From NCBI RefSeq assembly GCF_002483235.1, contig NZ_DLHN01000029.1:60812-124811 (forward strand): DNA of 64,000 nucleotides. The letters run 5' to 3'. Of the stretch, positions 27,419 through 37,370 are shown in pieces; positions within the stretch are counted from its first letter, which is position 1, and each line of letters starts with the position of its first letter. The notes beneath the pieces are model-generated. The model had not been told where the DNA came from and did not search any database. It saw nothing but the letters and a program-made list of their open reading frames with translations. The stretch comes from Pedobacter glucosidilyticus (lineage in GTDB: Bacteria > Bacteroidota > Bacteroidia > Sphingobacteriales > Sphingobacteriaceae). The translations under genes were made by a program, and so were the position numbers.

Positions 27419-27455
27419 AAAAAGTCTCTCCAAATTTACTGGAGAGACTTTTTTA
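27419..27455. terminator. Bidirectional terminator between symporter and gldJ
   Basis: A 10-bp perfect stem pairs AAGTCTCTCC (27422-27431) with GGAGAGACTT (27441-27450). There are T-runs on the right for plus and A-runs on the left for minus. The two genes converge here. Confidence 0.9.
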
Positions 27456-29102
27456 TTATTTTCTAAATCCTACTCTGGATTTTGGCTGCTTAAATTGTGG
27501 TGTTGATTTAGGATTAATCTGAGGGTCTCCTACACTACTCATGGCACATCTAAAACCAATTTCAGAACTTGCTTCACCTTGGTCTAAATACCTTCTGGTA
27601 CCAGGATTTAGCCAATAAGCTCTATCATTCCAAGAACCGCCTTTGTAAACTTTTGAACGATCACTAATTAACGTTATCTTCCCATAAAGATCTAGATTTT
27701 CATTATCAATATAACCTCTTTGGTCGGCATTAAATGTTGGTACAACAGAAGCCATTTTATCGTTTTTAGGCTCTGGAGTACTTGGGCTAGGCTCGGTAGC
27801 ATTACCGTATTTACTCTTATGTATTTCGTAAGGGTCCTTTTTACCGGCAGTGGCTTTAACCTTTTTAGGTACATTGGTTTTACCTATCGTTTGTATTTGT
27901 CCTTTATCATCATAAGCGTTGTTTTCAAACACATTACCACGATAAGGGTTAAAATCTTCTACTTCATCAAAAGATAATTGGCGGTAAGTATCACTTGTCC
28001 ATTCGCTTACATTGCCTGCCATGTTATATAATCCAAAATCGTTTGGAGTGTATGCTTTTACTGGTGCTGTAATATCTGCACCATCATTTAAGTATCCGGC
28101 AACACCCATATTATCACCACCACCTCTTTTAAAGTTAGCATAAATTAAACCTCTGGTATCCTTATTAGGAGAACGCACCCCTATACCATACCAAGGATAA
28201 ATTTTACCGCTTTTTACAATGCTGTTATCACCATCGCTTTTTAAGGCTAAAGCTGCGTATTCCCACTCGGCTTCAGTTGGTAATCTATACCTGCCAGGTG
28301 TAAAAACGCCATCCTCTATTTTGGCAATTCTTCCAGTGTTTGCTCCTTTTTTAGCACCACCTTGTGGTGCTGCATTTACTACATTTGGTTTAGGAGCACC
28401 TTTACCTAAATCATTATACTGGCCATTTAAATAAAGGTCTAAATCAAAGGGCTCAGTATTTACATTATTTGTACCTGCTCCTTTACCGCCTTTTGCTGTT
28501 CCCATTTTAGCGGCAGAATAGGTGCCCCAATCATTCATAATATTTTTATTACGAAGGATATTTTCGTTAACCACATTGGTTCTCCAATCACAATAAGCAT
28601 TTGCTTGCTCCCAAGTAACACCCACAACTGGATAATCTTGGTAAGCTGGATGTCTTAAATAATTGTTTACATAAGGCTCGTTATAAGCCAATGGACTTCT
28701 CCAAACTAAAGTATCTGGTAAAGCTTCATAATACCATCTGGTATCAGCAGCTACTTCTTTTATCCAGTTTAAATACTCCAGCCAATCTAAATTTGCTACT
28801 TCGGTTTCATCCATATAAAATGTAGCCACAGAAACTCTTCTTTTAGGAGATGCATAATCATAGCCTATATCATCTATAGAAGAGCCACCTAATACGAAAG
28901 TTCCTCCTTCTATATGCACTAAACCTGGGCCTGGAGTTGGTTTAGTTTTTGGCATTACTTGTAGAGAACCTGGCCTTTTCTGATTGTATTGAGCCCCTGT
29001 TTTACCAGATATTTTTGACGGACCAGCATTCTTTTGGCAAGAACTTAACATCATCATCAAACCTATGCAAGCCCAAAGAAAAGTAATGGTATTTTTTCTC
29101 AT
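27456..29102 (-). CDS. gldJ: Gliding-motility/T9SS-associated lipoprotein GldJ
   Basis: A 548-aa lipoprotein (lipobox MMLSSC, Cys22) with a formylglycine-generating-enzyme/SUMF1-like fold. It has GTFVLGGSSIDDIGYDYASPKRRVSV, the block WLEYLNWIKEV, RLPTEAEWEYAAL, GLYNMAGNVSEWTSDTY and the end segment EIGFRCAMS. GldJ is needed for gliding and for stability of the T9SS motor ring in Flavobacterium, and it occurs in non-gliding Bacteroidota too. GldK is the main alternative, but the insert rich in NAAPQGGAKKGANTGRIAK and the position next to porU fit GldJ better. It is divergent from porU across 159 bp, which supports a T9SS role. Confidence 0.88.
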   Translation of the reverse strand: MRKNTITFLWACIGLMMMLSSCQKNAGPSKISGKTGAQYNQKRPGSLQVMPKTKPTPGPGLVHIEGGTFVLGGSSIDDIGYDYASPKRRVSVATFYMDETEVANLDWLEYLNWIKEVAADTRWYYEALPDTLVWRSPLAYNEPYVNNYLRHPAYQDYPVVGVTWEQANAYCDWRTNVVNENILRNKNIMNDWGTYSAAKMGTAKGGKGAGTNNVNTEPFDLDLYLNGQYNDLGKGAPKPNVVNAAPQGGAKKGANTGRIAKIEDGVFTPGRYRLPTEAEWEYAALALKSDGDNSIVKSGKIYPWYGIGVRSPNKDTRGLIYANFKRGGGDNMGVAGYLNDGADITAPVKAYTPNDFGLYNMAGNVSEWTSDTYRQLSFDEVEDFNPYRGNVFENNAYDDKGQIQTIGKTNVPKKVKATAGKKDPYEIHKSKYGNATEPSPSTPEPKNDKMASVVPTFNADQRGYIDNENLDLYGKITLISDRSKVYKGGSWNDRAYWLNPGTRRYLDQGEASSEIGFRCAMSSVGDPQINPKSTPQFKQPKSRVGFRK

Positions 29103-29261
29103 GCGATTTTTTAAATTTTCAAAGCTTAAAAATAATAAATTATCTTAATCAAGATGATTAATTTTATGGTATATTAAGTTTAAGCTTTAGTTTACCTATT
29201 TTTAGTTATTAAAACGAACTTTAAAACTTTAAGTTACACAAATATAAATATTTATTTAGGA

Positions 29262-32200
29262 TTGAAAATATCTGTATATCAAGAAGTTAAGATAATTTTG
29301 TTTTTGCTACTTGTACCTTTTTTAATAAAAGCACAAAACATCAGTATCAAAAAAACAATTGATTGGACGCTTTTATCAACTAACAAAAGTATCTCAAATA
29401 TTAAGGTCGACCCTGAATTTCCAAGATATTTACCAGAAAAATTTGGTCATTTACCTTTGGTTCATCTTAAAATACCTATTGCTTTAACCCAAGTTTCGGT
29501 AATTATTCATCCGCTGCAAACTCAAGTCTCTAACCAGTATAGCCAGCAACAAAGTCAAATTTCGCAAACAATATGGTTTCAATACCAGGTAGTTGAGGAA
29601 CAGAAAAAAAGATGGTTGATTATTGATTTATTACCTTTTTATAAAAGTTCAAGCACTATCTACCAATTATTAGCATATAACATTCAAGTAAGTGATAAGG
29701 CTACTGGACAAAAAAACAACTCATTTAGATTAAGTAATGCTTCCAACTCTGTTTTAGCCAATGGAAATTGGTATAAAATAGGCTTAAAAAATGAAGGTAT
29801 TTATAAGCTAGACTATAATTTTTTCAGAAATATGGGGATAGCTGTTGACCAGTTAAACCCACGCTTAATTAAAATTTTTAGTCAAGGTGGCAGAGCCTTA
29901 GCTCAGGAAAATAACGCTGCCAGATACGATGATTTATTTGAAAACGCCATCAAAGTTATCGGTGAAGAGGATGGTAAATTTGACCCACAAGATTATGTCT
30001 TATTTTATGCAGAAGGAAATATTTTTTGGGAGTTTAACCCGCAAAATCAGAAATTTATTCATCACAGAAATCACTATTCTGACTCTTCTTTTTATTTCAT
30101 CCAAACAGAGGGTGCAAATGGCAAACGTATAAATAAGCAATCCTACCTCAATCAAAACCCAAATTTCAACACATCTTCTTATACCGATTTACAGCTTCAT
30201 GAGCAAGAAAATTATACCGCTATCATGGATAATTTAAAATCAGGTAGAGTATGGTATGGCGAAGATTTTGAATTTAACAATAACCAAAATTTCAGTTTTA
30301 ATTTGGATGGAATAAAAATTACAGATTCTGTTTACATAGAAGCCGATATGGCTATACGGGCAGGTCAAAACTCAGCAGCAGAACTAAAAATTAATAACCA
30401 AACCCTTTTTAATTTAAATGCTAGTGCAGTACCCTTAAGTTTTGACACTGATTATGCTGCGCCTGCACATCAATCCCTTTCTTTTTTACCAAATACCAAT
30501 AATTTTTTGGTTGGTATAAGCTATAATAAGCCCAACTCCTTGGCTAATGCCTGGTTAAATTATATCAGATTTAGTTGTAAAAAAGATTTAAGAGCAAACA
30601 ATTGGCTTAGGTTTAGGGACATTTCATCAAGTGGGTCTAATAACATCACCCAATTTAACTTTACTGGCAACTTAACAGGTAAAGAAATTTGGGATATTAC
30701 CAACCCTTTACTACCTATTGCTATTGATTACACAACCAGTTCTTTTATTTATCCTACACCCAACTTAAAAGAATTTTTACTTTTTGATATGCAGCAGGTA
30801 CAAGAACCTAAATTCATCAAAAAAGTAGCTAACCAAAATCTACATGCTTTAAATCCGGTTGATATGGTTATCATATCGCCACCAGAATTTTTATCAGAAG
30901 CTAAAAGATTGGCCGATTTTAGACTTAAAGAGCAAAATATCAGAACACATATTGTAACACCAGAACAAATTTATAATGAGTTTTCATCCGGAGCCAGAGA
31001 TGCCAGTGCAATAAGAGATTTTATGAGAATGCTTTATAAAAGAGCTGGTATAAATAATTTACCTAAATATTTACTGCTGTTTGGTAGTGGAAGTTTTGAT
31101 AACAGGAATATCCAATTCAAGAACAATAATTTTATTGTAACTTATCAATCAAGAAATTCACTATCGCCAACACAAAGCTATACATCTGATGATTATTTTG
31201 CTTTACTAGATGATGATGAAGGCAATTTTCCAGAAAATTTTGTTGATGCCGCTGGAATGTTAGATATAAGTGTTGGTAGATTACCCATAACATCCTTAAA
31301 AGAAGCTAAAGATATAGTAGATAAACTGATTTATTATACACAAACTGCTCAACTAGGCAGTTGGAGAAACCAAATCAGCATCATAGCTGATGATGAAGAT
31401 GCTAATACCCATCTTAATCAAGCAGAAGCCAATGCAAATATCCTACAGCAGCAAAAACCCAATTTTAACATCCAAAAAATATATTTTGATGCCTATCAAC
31501 AAGAAAGTACCGTATCTGGAAACCGTTACCCTGATGTAAAAAAAGCAATTGATGATAACCTAAATAATGGGGTAATGCTGATGAATTATACCGGCCACGG
31601 CGGAGAAGGAGGCCTAGCTGCAGAAAGAATACTTACTGTAGATGACATTAACAATTGGAAAAACACTCATTTACCCATCATTTTTACAGCAACTTGCTCT
31701 TTTAGCAGGTGGGATGATCCTTTAATACGCTCTGCCGGTGAGCTCGCCTTAAAAAAAGAAAAACACGGTGTAATAGCTTTATTTACAACCACCAGAATTG
31801 TATTTGCATCTTACAACTTTGATTTAAACCAAAGTTTTCTAAATGCTCTTTGCCAAATGGCCAATCAAAATAGAAGTATAAGTTTTGGCGAAGTTTTTAC
31901 CATGGCAAAAAACAATAATATAGGCGGTTTAAATATCAATGCTAGAAATTTTACCCTTTTAGGAGACCCGTCAACAATATTTCCTATCCCCTACAATAAA
32001 GTAAATACTTTAAGCGTTAACGAAAAATTAGTAACTCATCCTGATACCCTAAAAGCATTGGCAAAAGTTAAAATTACAGGACAAATACTTGCCCCAAATC
32101 AAACTTTATTAAGTTCTTTTAATGGTACTGTTTATCCTGTAATTTATGATAAAGCTACAGTTACTACTACACTAGGTCAAGATGCAGGTATCTTCGGTAG

Positions 32201-33083
32201 CATTCCACAAGCTTTTAATCATCAAACCAATATCATTTACAAAGGTAAAGCCAGCGTTAAAAACGGGCAATTTAGTTTCGAATTTGTAGTACCTAAAGAC
32301 ATCAACCTACAATATGGTGAAGGAAAAATAAGCTATTATGCTGATAACCAAGAAATAGACGCCAGCGGAAACTTAAGCAATATTATTGTTGGTGGCATAG
32401 CCAATAACTCTAATACCGATAGCGAAGGGCCAACCATAGAACTTTTCTTAAATGATGAAAAATTTGTTTCGGGAGGTATCACCAATACTTCACCTTTTTT
32501 ATTGGTTAACTTGTTAGATGAAAACGGTATCAATACTACAGGTATTGGTATAGGGCATGATATTGTAGCTACTTTAACTGCTCAAAATGAAAGTACCAAC
32601 ATCATTTTAAACAATTGGTACCAAGCAAAAACAGACGATTATCAGGCTGGTACCATTAAATATCCTTTAGGAGATTTAAAACCCGGTATGTACACCTTAA
32701 AATTAAAAGCATGGGATACTTTCAACAATTCATCAGAGCAAACGATAGATTTTGAAGTAAAGAATTCTGAAAAATTGGAAATCGCACATGTATTTAATTA
32801 CCCAAACCCTTTTACAACCAAAACCAGTTTCCAGTTCGAACATAATCAACCCAACCAGGATTTGGATGTGCAGGTAAATATTTATACTATTGCAGGTAAG
32901 CTGATTAAAACTATTAACCAACCGATTATAAGTTCTGGAACTAGGGTAGATCATATATTTTGGGATGCTAAGGATAATTTTGGAGATAAATTAGCAAGAG
33001 GGGTGTATATTTATGAGCTGAAAGTACGCTCAAATACAAATGGCGAAATTGTAAAAAAAACAGAAAAATTAGTTATCCTATAA
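29262..33083 (+). CDS. porU: Type IX secretion system sortase PorU
   Basis: A 1273-aa outer-membrane-associated cysteine peptidase (family C25, gingipain-like). It removes the C-terminal sorting domain of T9SS cargo and attaches the cargo to lipid. A signal peptide is present (VKIILFLLLVPFLIKAQ). The catalytic His779 lies in MNYTGHGGEGGL and Cys812 in FTATCSFSRWDDP. Its C-terminus has a T9SS-like domain (FNYPNPFTTKTSFQF...RGVYIYELKV). No ATG or GTG lies in frame between the last upstream stop and the signal peptide, so TTG 29262 is the start. porV follows after 32 bp, the conserved order. Confidence 0.95.
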   Translation: MKISVYQEVKIILFLLLVPFLIKAQNISIKKTIDWTLLSTNKSISNIKVDPEFPRYLPEKFGHLPLVHLKIPIALTQVSVIIHPLQTQVSNQYSQQQSQISQTIWFQYQVVEEQKKRWLIIDLLPFYKSSSTIYQLLAYNIQVSDKATGQKNNSFRLSNASNSVLANGNWYKIGLKNEGIYKLDYNFFRNMGIAVDQLNPRLIKIFSQGGRALAQENNAARYDDLFENAIKVIGEEDGKFDPQDYVLFYAEGNIFWEFNPQNQKFIHHRNHYSDSSFYFIQTEGANGKRINKQSYLNQNPNFNTSSYTDLQLHEQENYTAIMDNLKSGRVWYGEDFEFNNNQNFSFNLDGIKITDSVYIEADMAIRAGQNSAAELKINNQTLFNLNASAVPLSFDTDYAAPAHQSLSFLPNTNNFLVGISYNKPNSLANAWLNYIRFSCKKDLRANNWLRFRDISSSGSNNITQFNFTGNLTGKEIWDITNPLLPIAIDYTTSSFIYPTPNLKEFLLFDMQQVQEPKFIKKVANQNLHALNPVDMVIISPPEFLSEAKRLADFRLKEQNIRTHIVTPEQIYNEFSSGARDASAIRDFMRMLYKRAGINNLPKYLLLFGSGSFDNRNIQFKNNNFIVTYQSRNSLSPTQSYTSDDYFALLDDDEGNFPENFVDAAGMLDISVGRLPITSLKEAKDIVDKLIYYTQTAQLGSWRNQISIIADDEDANTHLNQAEANANILQQQKPNFNIQKIYFDAYQQESTVSGNRYPDVKKAIDDNLNNGVMLMNYTGHGGEGGLAAERILTVDDINNWKNTHLPIIFTATCSFSRWDDPLIRSAGELALKKEKHGVIALFTTTRIVFASYNFDLNQSFLNALCQMANQNRSISFGEVFTMAKNNNIGGLNINARNFTLLGDPSTIFPIPYNKVNTLSVNEKLVTHPDTLKALAKVKITGQILAPNQTLLSSFNGTVYPVIYDKATVTTTLGQDAGIFGSIPQAFNHQTNIIYKGKASVKNGQFSFEFVVPKDINLQYGEGKISYYADNQEIDASGNLSNIIVGGIANNSNTDSEGPTIELFLNDEKFVSGGITNTSPFLLVNLLDENGINTTGIGIGHDIVATLTAQNESTNIILNNWYQAKTDDYQAGTIKYPLGDLKPGMYTLKLKAWDTFNNSSEQTIDFEVKNSEKLEIAHVFNYPNPFTTKTSFQFEHNQPNQDLDVQVNIYTIAGKLIKTINQPIISSGTRVDHIFWDAKDNFGDKLARGVYIYELKVRSNTNGEIVKKTEKLVIL

Positions 33084-33115
33084 TGAATTTAAACAAGAAA
33101 TTTTAGCTTTATAAC

Positions 33116-34264
33116 ATGAAAATTAACAAATACTTTTTACTCATCATAACCAGCATCATAGCAAAATTTGGATATGCACAATCTGGCGGTACACCACCAC
33201 CAGATGCAGTTGACGGTAGAATAGGTAATATCATCACCACAGCTGTACCTTTTCTACTGGTATCTCCTGACGCCAGAGCCGGAGCTATGGGAGAAACCGG
33301 TGTAGCCACACTGCCTGATGTAAACGCTACCCATTGGAACCCCTCAAAACTGGCATTTTTATCAGATAAATATGGCTTTTCTGCATCTTATAGCCCTTGG
33401 CTACAAAATATAGCTCCAGATATTAATATGGCTTATTTAAATGGTTATTACCGTTTAGATGAAAGAAACGTGATAGGTGGCTCCTTAAGATATTTTTCTT
33501 ATGGAGATATACAACTTACTGATGCAACAGGTTCAAATATAGCTCTTTACAATCCTAATGAATTAGCTTTAGATGCTAGTTTAGCCCGTTCTTTTGGCGA
33601 AAACTTCTCATTAGGTACAGCTTTACGATTTGTATTCTCAAACATCTCTAACAACGGTATTGTAGATGGTAGCCAAAACAGAGCAGCAACCGGCGTTGCG
33701 GCAGATATTTCTGCCTATTATAAAGGCAACAGAAAACCTATGTTTGGCAAAGAAGCAACCTTAGCTGCCGGACTTAACATTTCTAACATCGGCACAAAAA
33801 TGAGCTATTCTGATAATGCTCCAAGAATTTTTATGCCAACCAACTTACGTTTAGGTGGTGCATCAACCATACATTTAGATGAGTATAGTGATTTTACCCT
33901 TTCTCTAGACATCAATAAACTTTTAGTACCCTCAGAACCTAACAGCACCAAATCTGTACCTGCTGGTATTTTTGGTTCTTTTAACGATGCCCCAGGCGGT
34001 TTTTCAGAAGAATTGCAAGAAATTATTTACTCTACCGGTTTAGAGTACTGGTACAATAAACAATTTGCATTAAGAGCAGGTTATTTTTACGAAAACCCAA
34101 ACAAAGGAAACAGGAGCTACCTAACCTTAGGCGCTGGCTTGAAATATAACATTGTAAATATCGATTTCTCTTATGTTTTGGCAAACCAGCAAAGATCTCC
34201 TTTAGCTAATACCCTTAGGTTTTCATTATCATTAAACTTTGGAGAGGCAGGAACGGCTAAATAA
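33116..34264 (+). CDS. porV: T9SS outer-membrane shuttle protein PorV (LptO)
   Basis: A 382-aa beta-barrel of the FadL-like/UPF0164 type with a signal peptide (1-21, ending YAQ). It carries the typical early motif FLLVSPDARAGAMGETGVAT. PorV collects cargo leaving the SprA pore and carries it to the sortase PorU, so the pair porU-porV is one functional unit. It overlaps ispF by 1 bp, so ispF is read from the same transcript. The C-terminus ends in alternating strands (LRFSLSLNFGEAGTAK). Confidence 0.95.
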   Translation: MKINKYFLLIITSIIAKFGYAQSGGTPPPDAVDGRIGNIITTAVPFLLVSPDARAGAMGETGVATLPDVNATHWNPSKLAFLSDKYGFSASYSPWLQNIAPDINMAYLNGYYRLDERNVIGGSLRYFSYGDIQLTDATGSNIALYNPNELALDASLARSFGENFSLGTALRFVFSNISNNGIVDGSQNRAATGVAADISAYYKGNRKPMFGKEATLAAGLNISNIGTKMSYSDNAPRIFMPTNLRLGGASTIHLDEYSDFTLSLDINKLLVPSEPNSTKSVPAGIFGSFNDAPGGFSEELQEIIYSTGLEYWYNKQFALRAGYFYENPNKGNRSYLTLGAGLKYNIVNIDFSYVLANQQRSPLANTLRFSLSLNFGEAGTAK

Positions 34265-34743
34265 TGAAAATAAAAGTAGGTTTTGGTTTTGATGTTCACC
34301 AGTTAAAAGATCAACATCCTTTTATATTAGGCGGCGTAAAATTAGAACATCATAAAGGTGCTTTTGGGCATTCTGATGCTGATGTTTTAGCGCATGCAAT
34401 ATGCGATGCCCTTTTAGGTGCTGCAAACCTTCGTGATATTGGTCATCATTTTAAAAATACCGATGAAAGATGGAAAGGTATCAGTAGTTTAATTCTGCTA
34501 ACAGAATGTGTTAAATTATTAGCCGAAAAAGGTTTTACCATAGGTAACGTGGATGCAATGCTTTGCCTAGAAGCACCAAAAATCAACCCTCATGTACCTG
34601 CTATGAAAAAAAACATAGCACAAGCCATGGGTTGCGATGAAGAAGATATTTCTATTAAAGCTACTACCAACGAAACCATGGGCTTTATAGGCAGAGAAGA
34701 AGGTGTTGTAGCTTATGCTGTTTGTTTAATAGAGAAAAAATAA
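34264..34743 (+). CDS. ispF: 2-C-methyl-D-erythritol 2,4-cyclodiphosphate synthase
   Basis: A 159-aa enzyme of the non-mevalonate isoprenoid pathway. It cyclises CDP-methylerythritol 2-phosphate to the cyclodiphosphate. The zinc ligands are in FGFDVHQL (Asp10, His12) and a His in the [32 protein letters not shown] block. The C-terminal [17 protein letters not shown] is diagnostic. Its ATG overlaps the porV stop (TAATG), so it is translationally coupled to the secretion genes, with no functional link known. Confidence 0.97.
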   Translation: MKIKVGFGFDVHQLKDQHPFILGGVKLEHHKGAFGHSDADVLAHAICDALLGAANLRDIGHHFKNTDERWKGISSLILLTECVKLLAEKGFTIGNVDAMLCLEAPKINPHVPAMKKNIAQAMGCDEEDISIKATTNETMGFIGREEGVVAYAVCLIEKK

Positions 34744-34802
34744 TTGGCTTTTTTGTAACAAAAATCCCTGATACGTGTCTCATCTATATAAAATTTAAAA
34801 AC

Positions 34803-35126
34803 ATGATCGTAACAACAACATCACACATAGACGGAAAAAAAGTAGTTAAGTATATTGGTATAGTTAGTGGCGAGGCCATTATAGGTGCCAACATTGTGAA
34901 AGACTTTTTTGCAGGTATCAGAGACATCGTAGGAGGTAGATCTGGCTCTTATGAAGAAGGCTTAAGAGAAGCTAAAAACATCGCCTTAGCAGAAATGCAA
35001 GATTATGCAGCCAAACTTGGCGCAAATGCTATACTGGGTGTAGATTTAGATTACGAAACTATGGGTGCTTCTGGCAGTATGCTGATGGTTTCTGCTAGCG
35101 GTACAGCGGTAATTATAGAGGATTAA
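34803..35126 (+). CDS. YbjQ-family (DUF74) protein
   Basis: A 107-aa protein of the YbjQ/UPF0145 family, which forms pentameric rings. It shows the family pattern: [34 protein letters not shown], then [35 protein letters not shown] and [13 protein letters not shown] 34803 is preferred; an in-frame upstream start would add 27 residues overlapping ispF. The molecular role of the family is uncertain (often labelled heavy-metal binding, but no Cys is present here). A terminator follows. Confidence 0.9.
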   Translation: MIVTTTSHIDGKKVVKYIGIVSGEAIIGANIVKDFFAGIRDIVGGRSGSYEEGLREAKNIALAEMQDYAAKLGANAILGVDLDYETMGASGSMLMVSASGTAVIIED

Positions 35127-35147
35127 ATACTCTAAAACTTATTTTTT

Positions 35148-35182
35148 AAGCCTATGATAATAAATCATGGGCTTTATTTTTT
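35148..35182 (+). terminator. Terminator after the ybjQ-like gene
   Basis: The stem AAGCCTATGA (35148-35157) pairs with TCATGGGCTT (35165-35174) with one G-T, then TATTTTTT. It touches the stop codon of the convergent 50-aa gene. Confidence 0.8.
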
Positions 35183-35326
35183 CACATCTATCTTAGAAAA
35201 ATCAACCCCACATTTACAGCTGCTACCACAACTTGTCTTGGTATTAAAACTTCTATAAACAAGCCTTACAACATAAATAACTGCAATTAAAAACAGTGCA
35301 AAAACCAATATCGTTTGTGTATCCAT
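35174..35326 (-). CDS. FeoB-associated-type Cys-rich small membrane protein
   Basis: A 50-aa protein. One N-terminal membrane helix (ILVFALFLIAVIYVVRLVY) is followed by a short soluble tail with a Cys cluster, SCGSSCKCGVDFSKI. This is the form of the 'FeoB-associated Cys-rich membrane protein' family in Bacteroidota, in which the Cys cluster is thought to bind iron or another metal. No feoB lies in the window, so the link to iron uptake is by family only. The reading frame is short, but the start ATG, helix and CxxxCxC tail are coherent. Confidence 0.8.
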   Translation of the reverse strand: MDTQTILVFALFLIAVIYVVRLVYRSFNTKTSCGSSCKCGVDFSKIDVKK

Positions 35327-35414
35327 AACAAGCTCAAAGTTAAGGTTTTGTTAAGTTTTAATCGTCATCTAATTTTCACGATAGCTTAGTGCTTAAATTA
35401 CCGATTTAAAATCA

Positions 35415-35422
35415 TACCTTTG
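35415..35422 (+). promoter_or_regulatory. -7 box of typA
   Basis: TACCTTTG is a perfect TAnnTTTG match, 27 bp before the typA ATG. Confidence 0.6.
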
Positions 35423-35449
35423 CAAAAAATTTTTTTAAGCATTTTTTGC

Positions 35450-37261
35450 ATGCAAAACATTAGAAATATAGCGATTATCGCTCACGTTGACCACGGAAAA
35501 ACTACCTTGGTTGACAAAATTTTACATTCTTGTTCTATCTTTAGAGATAACGAATCAACCGGAGAATTAATTTTAGATAATAACGATTTAGAGCGTGAAC
35601 GTGGTATTACCATCGTTTCAAAAAACGTTTCTGTTCAGTATAAAGACGTTAAAATTAATATCATTGACACACCTGGTCACGCGGATTTTGGCGGTGAAGT
35701 AGAGCGTGTTCTTAAAATGGCCGATGGTGTTTTATTACTTTGCGATGCTTTTGAGGGTGCTATGCCTCAAACACGTTTCGTAACCCAAAAGGCTTTAGCA
35801 TTAGGTTTAAAACCTATTGTTGTGGTAAACAAAGTTGATAAGGAAAATTGCCGTCCTGAAGAGGTTTACGAGCAAATTTTCGAGTTATTCTTTAACCTTG
35901 AAGCTACAGAAGAGCAATTAGATTTCCCTGTTATTTATGGCTCTTCTAAACAAGGTTGGATGAATACCGACTGGAAAGTACAAACGGATAATATTTTCCC
36001 TTTAATGGATGCTATTTTAGCAAATATTCCTCCGGCACCAGTACAAGAAGGTACTTTACAAATGCAAATTACCTCTTTAGATTATTCTTCTTTCGTAGGT
36101 CGTATTGCCATTGGTAGGGTAGCTCGCGGTACCATCAAAGAAAATATGCCCGTTTCTTTAGTTAAACGCGATGGTAAAGTTGTAAAATCAAGAATTAAAG
36201 AATTATACACTTTTGAAGGCTTAGGAAAAGTTAAAGTTTCTTCTGTTTCTTCTGGTGATATTTGCGCTGTTGTAGGTATAGATGGTTTTGATATTGGTGA
36301 TACCATTGCTGATTTCGAAAATCCAGAGCAATTAGAAGTAATCAGCATTGATGAGCCAACCATGAACATGTTGTTTACCATCAATAACTCGCCTTTCTTT
36401 GGTAAAGAAGGTAAATTTGTTACTTCGCAACGTTTAAGAGAGCGTTTACACAAAGAATTAGAGAAAAACTTAGCCCTTCGTGTAGTAGAGACTGATTTAC
36501 CAGATGCTTATTTAGTTTATGGTCGTGGTATTCTCCATTTATCAGTTTTGATAGAAACGATGCGTCGTGAAGGTTATGAATTACAAGTAGGTCAACCACA
36601 AGTTATCGTTAAAGAAATTGATGGTGTTAAATGCGAACCTATCGAGATTTTAATTGTAGATGTACCGGGTGATGTTGCAGGTAAAGTTATCGAGCTGGTT
36701 ACACAACGTAAAGGAGAGCTTTTAATCATGGAACCTAAAGGCGATTTACAACACTTAGAGTTTGAAATTCCTTCAAGAGGTATCATTGGTTTACGTAACA
36801 ACGTTTTAACCGCAACTGCCGGTGAAGCTATCATGGCACACCGCTTTAAAGCTTACGAGCCTTGGAAAGGGACAATCCCTGGACGTTCTAATGGTGTATT
36901 AATCTCTATGGATAAAGGTTTAACAACCGCTTATGCTATTGATAAATTACAAGATAGAGGCCGTTTCTTTGTTGATCCAGGTGTTGATATTTACGAAGGA
37001 CAAATTTTAGGTGAGCACATCCGTGATAACGATTTAGTGATTAACGTAACCAAAGGTAAACAGTTAACCAACATGAGAGCCTCTGGAAGTGATGATAACG
37101 TAAGAATTGCTCCTGCTATTAAATTCTCTTTAGAAGAGTGTATGGAGTATATCCAAGCAGATGAGTATATCGAAGTTACGCCACAAAATATCCGTTTACG
37201 TAAAATCTACTTAACAGAGAATGAGCGTAAAATAAATGCTAAGAAGTTTGTGAATCAATAA
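35450..37261 (+). CDS. typA: Ribosome-associated GTPase TypA/BipA
   Basis: A 603-aa translational GTPase of normal length. It binds 70S ribosomes and affects stress and cold responses. Visible motifs are the P-loop AHVDHGKTTL (11-20), switch I with ERERGITIVSKN, G3 DTPGHADFGGEVERVL, and G4 VNKVDK. The later BipA-specific C-terminal domain has PSRGIIGLRNNVLTATAGEAIMAHRF. ATG 35450 is chosen because an upstream TTG lies inside the -7 box. A strong terminator follows. Confidence 0.97.
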   Translation: MQNIRNIAIIAHVDHGKTTLVDKILHSCSIFRDNESTGELILDNNDLERERGITIVSKNVSVQYKDVKINIIDTPGHADFGGEVERVLKMADGVLLLCDAFEGAMPQTRFVTQKALALGLKPIVVVNKVDKENCRPEEVYEQIFELFFNLEATEEQLDFPVIYGSSKQGWMNTDWKVQTDNIFPLMDAILANIPPAPVQEGTLQMQITSLDYSSFVGRIAIGRVARGTIKENMPVSLVKRDGKVVKSRIKELYTFEGLGKVKVSSVSSGDICAVVGIDGFDIGDTIADFENPEQLEVISIDEPTMNMLFTINNSPFFGKEGKFVTSQRLRERLHKELEKNLALRVVETDLPDAYLVYGRGILHLSVLIETMRREGYELQVGQPQVIVKEIDGVKCEPIEILIVDVPGDVAGKVIELVTQRKGELLIMEPKGDLQHLEFEIPSRGIIGLRNNVLTATAGEAIMAHRFKAYEPWKGTIPGRSNGVLISMDKGLTTAYAIDKLQDRGRFFVDPGVDIYEGQILGEHIRDNDLVINVTKGKQLTNMRASGSDDNVRIAPAIKFSLEECMEYIQADEYIEVTPQNIRLRKIYLTENERKINAKKFVNQ

Positions 37262-37276
37262 TCTTCTTCAATGTAG

Positions 37277-37314
37277 AAAAAAGGGTTATCTGAAAAACAG
37301 ATAACCCTTTTTTG
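37277..37314 (+). terminator. typA terminator
   Basis: A 14-bp stem (AAAAGGGTTATCTG / CAGATAACCCTTTT) with loop AAAAA is followed by TT and GC. It is almost symmetrical. Confidence 0.9.
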
Positions 37315-37370
37315 CTTTATAAATTTTCTTTTATTAAAATTCAGTATCTTGAAAATGAAACCCAAAAATT

